Shown here: positions 33,992 to 38,983 of the stretch, one piece after another
Layout of the letters: each line of letters opens with the position of its first letter
Numbering within the stretch: position 1 is the stretch's first letter
Source of the DNA: Chlorobiaceae bacterium
Lineage (GTDB): Bacteria; Bacteroidota; Chlorobiia; Chlorobiales; Chlorobiaceae
DNA: 38,983 nucleotides
Reading direction: 5' to 3'
NCBI GenBank assembly: GCA_013334565.1
Contig: JAAXXI010000017.1
Coordinates: forward strand, 1-38,983
Notes under the pieces: generated by a model
Told to the model about the DNA's origin: nothing
The model's input: the letters and a program-made list of their open reading frames with translations, nothing else
Databases searched by the model: none
Program-made: the position numbers and the translations under genes

Positions 33992-34495
33992 TTACCTGAA
34001 TGGAGAGAAGAAGTTCCAGCGCTCTCTTCTTGCCGGTGGGTTGTGTCGCGAGATATGCTCGAGGAAGGCCTTCAGAGAATCCCGCTGTGCGGGAGAGCAG
34101 AGTTGCGAGAGGTCGTGGAAATGGTTGGCAAGCTCGCGTTCCATGACTGCCTGATGACGTCCGATCTCCTGGGCGAGGGAAGCGATTTTTGCCGTATCGG
34201 GTTTGTCCTTGAACGATTCGGAGAGTATCTGTTTTTTCTCGTCGTCAATTGCCTCCAGTTCCGGGCGTACTTTGTCGAAATGTTCCTTGCGCAGCTTCTG
34301 GAAACTTTCAGTTTGAGATTCACTGAGGGCGACAGGTCCTGAAAACGATATCTGCCGGCTGAACTGGCGCGTTACGGTGACATGGCCGCTTTTTTCCATG
34401 TTCTGCCACCAGAGCACGCCGAGAAGGGTGACATTCAGTACTACAAGAAGAACAAGTGCTATCGTTACGAATTTTTTGGAAGTCAGGAAGTTCAT
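33992..34495 (-). CDS. Spy/CnrX-like membrane-anchored periplasmic protein
   Basis: A 167-residue protein: an uncleaved-looking N-terminal membrane helix (residues 8-30, FVTIALVLLVVLNVTLLGVL) and a periplasmic all-helical domain of the Spy/CpxP heavy-metal-resistance type. It contains an LTxxQ-like motif (LSESQTESFQKLRKEHFDKV, about 57-76) and a second one near the C-terminus (CSPAQRDSLKAFLEHI). His is abundant (H72, H114, H125, H127, H148, H151). H114-x3-M118 (RHQAVM) recalls the metal-binding H-x3-M I remember from the nickel/cobalt sensor CnrX. It is third in a run with an ECF sigma factor and a putative anti-sigma factor, as CnrX is with CnrY and CnrH. Metal sensing is an inference; general envelope-stress chaperone is the alternative. 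Confidence 0.75.
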   Translation of the reverse strand: MNFLTSKKFVTIALVLLVVLNVTLLGVLWWQNMEKSGHVTVTRQFSRQISFSGPVALSESQTESFQKLRKEHFDKVRPELEAIDDEKKQILSESFKDKPDTAKIASLAQEIGRHQAVMERELANHFHDLSQLCSPAQRDSLKAFLEHISRHNPPARRERWNFFSPFR

Positions 34496-34612
34496 GATAT
34501 AACCGTTCCGTTTGCGCGGGAAAAGGCAACGCCGGGGAAGCCCGCGAAAATTCTGTTCTTTATTTTGTCAGTTGGTTGATGTTGTCCACTCTTTCAGATT
34601 ACAGGTTTCCGT

Positions 34613-35008
34613 TCACTGGTTCGGGCCGCCATTCGCTTCGCTGTCCGATGGGAAAGTTCCCGTCTGGTCATAATATGCGTAAGTCGACCTGGTATAGTCA
34701 TAAGCCTGATTGTCCATCACTTCGCTGATGCCCTGCTTTACCTGGGTGTTGCTGTTGTGGTTGACGACGAGCAGTGCGGATGCAAGGTTGATGATGATAA
34801 GAATGGCCATGAACGCAAGCCTCAGGTCGAACCTGTTGTAACCCCACCCCGTATTGAAATTTCTGATTCCCCGGGCGGATTGCTGCTGCTCGATATGCTG
34901 CATCATCCTTACCCTGAAATGATGGGTTACTTCCAGTGGTTCGATATGATCAAGCAGGCCAAGGGTTTTCGCTACTTCTGCCTCAATGTTATCGTGTCGC
35001 TTGTTCAT
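34613..35008 (-). CDS. Putative anti-sigma factor (single-pass membrane protein)
   Basis: A 131-residue protein with a cytoplasmic N-terminal half (MNKRHDNIEAEVAKTLGLLD, then HIEPLEVTHHFRVRMMQHIE), one membrane helix at about 65-82 (LAFMAILIIINLASALLVV) and a short periplasmic tail ending SDSEANGGPNQ. It lies 67 bp downstream of an ECF sigma gene on the same strand, which is the usual place of the anti-sigma partner. The 'LE.P.HF..RVM..I' style of the N-terminus resembles the regions preceding the helix in anti-sigma proteins of Bacteroidetes/Chlorobi. There is no zinc HxxxCxxC motif. The role rests mainly on context. Confidence 0.6.
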   Translation of the reverse strand: MNKRHDNIEAEVAKTLGLLDHIEPLEVTHHFRVRMMQHIEQQQSARGIRNFNTGWGYNRFDLRLAFMAILIIINLASALLVVNHNSNTQVKQGISEVMDNQAYDYTRSTYAYYDQTGTFPSDSEANGGPNQ

Positions 35009-35075
35009 TTAAATGCTCCTGGTTTTTAACATTTGACGACAGGTTTTGTAAAAACTTTTGGTATTTCCTGAAAAA

Positions 35076-35618
35076 TCACCGGTTCGAATAATATGCATGG
35101 AGTTTTTCGTGAAGATTTTTTTTTGCCCTGTGAACGAGAGATTCCACTGCCGATACCGAGGTGTTGAGAATATCCGCGATTTCCTGGTTGCTGTAACCTT
35201 CCTGTTTGCTGAGCAGGAAAGCTGTTTTCTGGCTGTCGGGGAGCGTATCGAGCGCATTCTGCAGCATACGAAACCGCTCCTTTTCCGCCAGTGCCTCGGC
35301 AGGCGTTTCGTATGAGGGAGCAGCGATCTCTTCAGACGGATCTTCAGCGCCGATAAGCCTTTTCAAGGTGCCGAACCTTTTTTTCCTCTTCATGCGTCGC
35401 AGGTGATCGAGCGACTTGCTGACGGCGATCCTGTAAATCCATGTCGAGAGTTTCGCTTCTTCCCTGAACTGATCGAGGGAGCGGTGCACTTCCATAAACA
35501 CATCCTGGGCAAGGTCTTCCGCGTCTTCACGGTTGAAGACAAAGCGGTAACAGGTATTGACCACCATTTCCTGATGCTCGAGAACAAGATTCCTGAAAAA
35601 TTCTTCCTGTGATGTCAT
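35076..35618 (-). CDS. ECF-family RNA polymerase sigma factor
   Basis: A 180-residue group IV sigma factor starting at the ATG at 35618; a longer frame (to 35684) adds 22 residues without family similarity. Region 2: [33 protein letters not shown] and [21 protein letters not shown] linker rich in Glu/Ala follows. Region 4: [20 protein letters not shown], then [20 protein letters not shown] with HRAKKNL, the -35-binding helix-turn-helix. No region 3. It heads a leftward three-gene run with the putative anti-sigma factor and the Spy-like protein. TATAAT (minus strand, about 35705) and an inverted repeat at 35761-35776 lie upstream. Confidence 0.93.
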   Translation of the reverse strand: MTSQEEFFRNLVLEHQEMVVNTCYRFVFNREDAEDLAQDVFMEVHRSLDQFREEAKLSTWIYRIAVSKSLDHLRRMKRKKRFGTLKRLIGAEDPSEEIAAPSYETPAEALAEKERFRMLQNALDTLPDSQKTAFLLSKQEGYSNQEIADILNTSVSAVESLVHRAKKNLHEKLHAYYSNR

Positions 35619-35760
35619 ACCTGATTTAGCGATGCCCGTATTGCTGCCCAAGAGGGCACCAACATGATGTGCAGCTGAAGTCACTTTTTTCCGGTTCTTT
35701 TATTATACGTTCGTCTTTTCGGTTCCTGGCATTCGGCAATCGTTCGTTTTCATTCCTGCT

Positions 35761-35776
35761 TCCGGTCAAAACCGGA
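35761..35776. promoter_or_regulatory. Inverted repeat upstream of the ECF sigma gene
   Basis: TCCGGT-CAAA-ACCGGA, a perfect 6-bp stem about 145 bp upstream of the sigma factor start. No T-run follows. Possible operator or remnant hairpin. Confidence 0.3.
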
Positions 35777-35923
35777 CCTCTCCATAGCATCGGCAAAGTA
35801 AAAAACCTTTCGTGACATCCGTGCATGCATCATGAGAGATAACGTCTATTTGACGATGGTTCTTTTCAAATCCTGCGCTTCTTTTTAAAAAAAACTCAAT
35901 TTCACCGGTAAAGCCCGGTTCGT

Positions 35924-37306
35924 TCAGGCAAGCCCGGCAGCAAAATTCAGGACTTTCCGGACCTTTTCCCAGGAGTCCGCCTCGCAGTATATGCGAAGGA
36001 CAGGTTCCGTGCCCGATGGGCGAACGAGCATCCACCCACCTTCAAATGAGTATTTGTAGCCATCGAGGTCGTTGAATCTGACAACGTCGTAGCCTGCGAT
36101 ATTTTTAAGCCTGCCCTGCGATGCCTTTTCGATGATTGCCTGTTTCTTCTCGTCGCTGACATGCAGGTCGAGCCTGTTGAAACAGAAAAACCCGTATTCC
36201 TCGTAAAGTTCTCCGACCAGCTGCGACAGGGTTTTCTGCCTGCGGGCCATCATTTCGAGAACGAAAAGTCCGGTATAGACACCGTCACGTTCGGGAAGGA
36301 ACGATGTAATACCGATACCGCCAGATTCCTCTCCTCCGATAAGGATGTCGTTGGTGGTCATGAGTTTGCTGACATGCTTGAACCCGATGGGCAGTTCATG
36401 CATGACAAGGCCGTGTTTCCTGCAGATTTTATCGACGATTTCGGTCAGTGCGAAGGTCTTGGCGACTTCTCCCCGCATGTTTCTGTTTTCGACGAGGTCC
36501 TTCAGAATGATGGCAAACAGTTTGTGCGAGTCGACAAAGTCGCCGTTTTCATCGAGCATGCCTATTCTGTCCGCATCGCCGTCATTGATGATGGCGACAT
36601 CGGTCTCAACCTCCCTGAAGAATTCGACGAACTCTTCGATGTATTGCGGTATGGGTTCCGGATTGATGCCGCCGAACCCCGGATTGACGCTGCAGTGGTA
36701 ACAGCTGACCATCGATTCGTCGAAAAGCTGCGTGATGATGTCCTGTCCCGCACCGTACATGGCGTTGTGGGCGATCGTTATCCTCGACTCCCTGATAAGC
36801 TCCAGGTCTACATGGCTTTTCAGGTAACTGACATAGAAGCCCTTCATGTCCACTTCTTCGATGAGTTTTCTGTCCGGTGTGATAACCGTTCCAGGATCGA
36901 CAAGCGGAAGGTTTTTTTCTATTTCGGCAATGACCTCGGGATGTGCGGGCCCTCCGTAGGTGGCTTTGACCTTGAAGCCGTTGTAAATCGCCGGATTATG
37001 GGATGCGGTGATGACGATGCCCCCCGCAAGCTGCTTCGATTTGGTGAACAGGGAAACTGCGGGTGTCGAAGCGAAACTGTTCGACAGAAAAACCCTGAGC
37101 CCCTGGGAAGAAAAGACTTCCGCAGTGTATTCGGCAAACTCTTTTGACATGAAGCGCGTATCGTACCCGATACAGACGCCTTTCGCATGGTCCTGTTGTT
37201 CGAGGAAGTATCTGGCTGAAGCCAGAGCCGCAAGTTTCAGGTTGTCAAATGTATAATCTTTAGCTATGATCGCACGCCAGCCGTCAGTTCCGAATTTAAC
37301 TTGCAT
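35924..37306 (-). CDS. Alpha-D-phosphohexomutase (phosphoglucomutase/phosphomannomutase)
   Basis: A 460-residue enzyme from the ATG at 37306 (MQVKFGTDGWRAIIAKDYTF); the open frame extends upstream through promoter sequence. All four active-site elements are present: phosphoserine loop GGIVITASHNPAIYNG (S102), metal-binding DGDADRIG (241-248), sugar-binding GGEESGG (323-329) and phosphate-binding RPSGTEPVLRIY near the C-terminus. It interconverts hexose-1- and hexose-6-phosphates, feeding glycogen and nucleotide-sugar/LPS synthesis; glucose versus mannose preference cannot be read here. It is divergent from lpxB, with 115 bp between starts. Confidence 0.92.
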   Translation of the reverse strand: MQVKFGTDGWRAIIAKDYTFDNLKLAALASARYFLEQQDHAKGVCIGYDTRFMSKEFAEYTAEVFSSQGLRVFLSNSFASTPAVSLFTKSKQLAGGIVITASHNPAIYNGFKVKATYGGPAHPEVIAEIEKNLPLVDPGTVITPDRKLIEEVDMKGFYVSYLKSHVDLELIRESRITIAHNAMYGAGQDIITQLFDESMVSCYHCSVNPGFGGINPEPIPQYIEEFVEFFREVETDVAIINDGDADRIGMLDENGDFVDSHKLFAIILKDLVENRNMRGEVAKTFALTEIVDKICRKHGLVMHELPIGFKHVSKLMTTNDILIGGEESGGIGITSFLPERDGVYTGLFVLEMMARRQKTLSQLVGELYEEYGFFCFNRLDLHVSDEKKQAIIEKASQGRLKNIAGYDVVRFNDLDGYKYSFEGGWMLVRPSGTEPVLRIYCEADSWEKVRKVLNFAAGLA

Positions 37307-37328
37307 TCTGCAGTGATTTTGATATAAT
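37301..37328 (+). promoter_or_regulatory. Sigma70-type promoter for lpxB
   Basis: TTGCAT (37301-37306), a 16-base spacer, then TATAAT (37323-37328). It is oriented toward lpxB, whose ATG is 93 bases downstream. The -35 hexamer overlaps the start codon of the divergent phosphohexomutase gene. Confidence 0.55.
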
Positions 37329-37421
37329 GAGAGCCTGGCCCGGGCAGGGCAGACCTTAGTCGTCAAAAAATAAGAAAAAATAGTGTTTCCCTGCCGTTCA
37401 AACAATTGTTATAACGTTTTA

Positions 37422-38564
37422 ATGACCAAGAAGCTTTTTGTGCTTGCCGGCGAGGTATCCGGAGATATGCATGCCGCAGACGCAATCAGAGAACTGCTTG
37501 AAAAGAGGCCGGATATCCGGATTTTCGGAATCGGCGGCGACAGGTTGCGTGCACTCGGTGCAGAACTGATGTACGATACCCGGCAGATGAGCATCATGGG
37601 TTTTGTCGATGTGCTGAAGCATGCCATTTTCCTGAAGCGGGTCATCAGGGAAGTCAAAAAGGCCGTGCGCACTGAAAAACCCGACGCGGCTTTCCTTGTT
37701 GACTATCCCGGCCTGAACCTCATGATGGCCGCTTTTTTCAGGAAGCTGGGTATCCCCGTTATTTTCTATGTCTCTCCGCAGGTCTGGGCATGGCGGGAGA
37801 GGCGGGTGAATGCGATCCGGCGCGATATCGACAGATTGATGGTCATTTTCGATTTCGAGGTCGATTTTTACCGCCGTCATGGCATGGAAGTTGATTTTGT
37901 CGGCCATCCGGTTGTCGAACAGCTTTCGAAGATATCCATCCCTTCATCCGCAGTTTTCAGGGAAACAAACGGTATCGGTTCCGGAACGAAGCTCATCGGA
38001 CTTCTACCTGGCAGCCGGCGTCAGGAGCTCGCCTGTCTTTTCAGGGAAATGCTGGAAGCGGCACGCCTTCTGAACAGCAGGTACAGGGTTGTGTTCCTTC
38101 TCGGCCGGGCTCCGAACCTGCCGGAAGAGTGTTTCGGGATACTCTCGGAATATCCCGAACTTTCCATAATAGAGTGTTCGGCTTATGAAGTCATGCAGAA
38201 CAGCGACCTGGCAGTGATTACCTCCGGCACGGCGACGCTGGAAGCCCTCTGTTTCGGGGTTCCGATGATTGTCGTTTACCGGACCGGCCGGCTGAATTAC
38301 CAGATAGCCCGAAGGGTGGCGAAAGTAAAAAATATATCGCTTGCCAATATCGTTTCGAAAGGGCTTCAAAGCAGCGAACAGCTTGTGCCCGAACTGCTGC
38401 AGGATGACGTCCGAGCAGAAAAGATATTCGAAAAAGCTTCCGCTATTCTCGATGATCCTGACCGTTCTGCCGGGATACGGCAGGGGCTTCTCGCTGCGAG
38501 AGCCAGGCTCGGGCACAGTTTTCCGTCTAAGAAGGTAGCGGGGATTTTACAGGAATACCTATAA
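37422..38564 (+). CDS. lpxB: Lipid-A-disaccharide synthase
   Basis: GT19 enzyme joining lipid X and UDP-2,3-diacylglucosamine to form the lipid A disaccharide. The ATG at 37422 gives 380 residues, starting TKKLFVLAGEVSGDMHAADA. Motifs: LVDYPGLNLMMA, the hallmark YVSPQVWAWRERRVNAI, FVGHPVVEQL, LLPGSRRQEL and the UDP-binding region VITSGTATLEALCFGVPMIV followed by VVYRTG. It follows lpxA and lpxH in pathway logic, though the genes are separated by 20-35 kb. The next small gene begins 15 bp downstream. Confidence 0.96.
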   Translation: MTKKLFVLAGEVSGDMHAADAIRELLEKRPDIRIFGIGGDRLRALGAELMYDTRQMSIMGFVDVLKHAIFLKRVIREVKKAVRTEKPDAAFLVDYPGLNLMMAAFFRKLGIPVIFYVSPQVWAWRERRVNAIRRDIDRLMVIFDFEVDFYRRHGMEVDFVGHPVVEQLSKISIPSSAVFRETNGIGSGTKLIGLLPGSRRQELACLFREMLEAARLLNSRYRVVFLLGRAPNLPEECFGILSEYPELSIIECSAYEVMQNSDLAVITSGTATLEALCFGVPMIVVYRTGRLNYQIARRVAKVKNISLANIVSKGLQSSEQLVPELLQDDVRAEKIFEKASAILDDPDRSAGIRQGLLAARARLGHSFPSKKVAGILQEYL

Positions 38565-38579
38565 AAAGGGAGGAGTGGA

Positions 38580-38861
38580 ATGGAGAATGCCGTCAATTAC
38601 CTTATCGCCCATCCGGTACTCTTCGTCATTGCCATTATTGTCGCGCTCATGGTGATTTTCTCGTCACTGAAAAAGCTGTTGAAGCTGGCCATGACAGCGG
38701 TTGCGGTACTGGTGCTGTATGCGGCATATGTGCATTTCACCGGGGGGGATGTCCATGAAGCGTTTTTCCGCATCGAGCAGGCTTTCAATAACGTGCTTCA
38801 CTTTTTCGGAGGCTTTTTTACCCGCATGCTCGAGTTTTTCAGATTGACGAGCAAGCCTTAG
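38580..38861 (+). CDS. Small membrane protein of unknown function, C-terminus at an IS junction
   Basis: A 93-residue protein with a strong ribosome-binding site (AAAGGGAGGAG) before the ATG. Two hydrophobic stretches (LFVIAIIVALMVIFSSLKKL and LAMTAVAVLVLYAAYVHF) suggest a helical-hairpin membrane protein, then an amphipathic Phe-rich tail (FNNVLHFFGGFFTRMLEFFR). No family recognised. Probably cotranscribed with lpxB. The TAG stop appears to use the first G of the adjacent insertion sequence, so the original protein may have been longer. Confidence 0.7.
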   Translation: MENAVNYLIAHPVLFVIAIIVALMVIFSSLKKLLKLAMTAVAVLVLYAAYVHFTGGDVHEAFFRIEQAFNNVLHFFGGFFTRMLEFFRLTSKP

Positions 38862-38983
38862 AGTTTATTCGTAAATAATGCCAGTTTTCCTGAAAGCGAT
38901 AATTGCGGCAGCCATGTATAGCAAGGCCTCGTATCTCACTAAAAGCTTTTCAAATCTAACCAGCAGCTTTCTGAACCGGTTAA
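38862..38983 (-). mobile_element. IS5-family insertion sequence, one end (cut by window edge)
   Basis: The element end appears to start at GAGTTTATTCG right after TTA of the preceding gene; a 5'-GAG terminus and TA-type target duplication are usual for IS427/IS1031-group IS5 elements. The coding content is the 3' end of a transposase on the minus strand. The other end lies outside the window, so boundaries are inferred. Confidence 0.65.
38865..38983 (-). CDS. IS5-family transposase, C-terminal fragment (5' end beyond window)
   Basis: Reading leftward from the window edge the frame gives NRFRKLLVRFEKLLVRYEAL, then LYMAAAIIAFRKTGIIYE and a TAA stop at 38867-38865. It matches the 'WLNRFRRLxxRYExxxxxxxAFxxLAxxxIxxR' C-terminus of IS5-group DDE transposases, just after the catalytic Glu. 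The remainder, including the DDE residues, is outside the window. Confidence 0.75.
   Translation of the reverse strand, partial: NRFRKLLVRFEKLLVRYEALLYMAAAIIAFRKTGIIYE

Noticed and set aside
35690..35740. ECF-type autoregulatory promoter (GGAACC ... CGTATA on the minus strand)
   Set aside because: The elements are present but only 11 bases apart instead of about 15-17, so it is not convincing.
35884..35923. Terminator for the phosphohexomutase (CCGG stem and T-run on the minus strand)
   Set aside because: The stem is only about four pairs and is separated from the T-run by roughly ten bases; too weak to list.
36161..37147. A 328-codon + strand frame opposite the phosphohexomutase
   Set aside because: Antisense shadow of a well-supported enzyme gene.

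Overview
The window is a chromosomal segment of a green sulfur bacterium (family Chlorobiaceae). The main evidence is a bacteriochlorophyll cluster with the anaerobic cyclase (bchH-bchM-bchE), a UbiA-type bacteriochlorophyll synthase best read as bchK (BChl c/d/e), and a GT2 glycosyltransferase at the place where chlorobactene glucosyltransferase cruC is expected. From memory, bchK (CT1992) and cruC (CT1987) are also near neighbours in Chlorobaculum tepidum. Genus and species cannot be fixed from this sequence alone.

Layout. 1-7.7 kb (+): 3' end of hemW, a DUF2723 membrane protein, lpxA, a ROK-family sugar kinase homologue, comF, rsmE and an AI-2E-family permease, closed by a bidirectional terminator shared with ndk (-). 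8.4-12.7 kb (+): a short RodZ-type HTH protein, an unusual SDR, then cysK-nifS-nifU ending in two terminators. 12.7-13.2 kb: gene-free, with palindromic repeats. 13.2-19.5 kb (+): miaB, bchK, a phytol/farnesol-kinase-like gene, lpxH, hisG, terminator, cruC. 19.6-23.8 kb (+): seven-bladed WD40 protein, cold-shock protein, DUF4438 protein, a repeat-rich gap, a secreted sCache protein with an apparent frameshift, and Hsp20. 23.8-31.8 kb (-): kdsD, a small membrane protein, bchH, bchM, bchE. 31.9-33.8 kb (+): a small membrane protein and a Wzx/MATE-type flippase. 34-35.6 kb (-): ECF sigma factor, putative anti-sigma factor and Spy/CnrX-like periplasmic protein. 35.9-38.9 kb: phosphohexomutase (-), divergent lpxB (+), a small membrane protein, and the 3' end of an IS5-family transposase at the window edge.

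How the genes fit together. Three themes are interleaved: chlorosome pigment and carotenoid synthesis (bchH/M/E, bchK, prenol kinase, cruC), lipid A/LPS and envelope construction (lpxA, lpxH, lpxB, kdsD, flippase, DUF2723), and sulfur/Fe-S supply (cysK, nifS, nifU, with miaB, hemW and BchE as Fe-S enzymes).

Most interesting points: a leader before bchH in which a perfect 10-bp long-range inverted repeat would pair the bchH ribosome-binding region with the stop codon of the upstream small gene, enclosing two further hairpins; an ECF sigma/anti-sigma/CnrX-like three-gene set; an SDR resembling quinonoid dihydropteridine reductase, with Ala at the catalytic Ser position; a ROK protein that has lost all four zinc ligands; and a one-base deletion that separates the sCache gene from its start codon.
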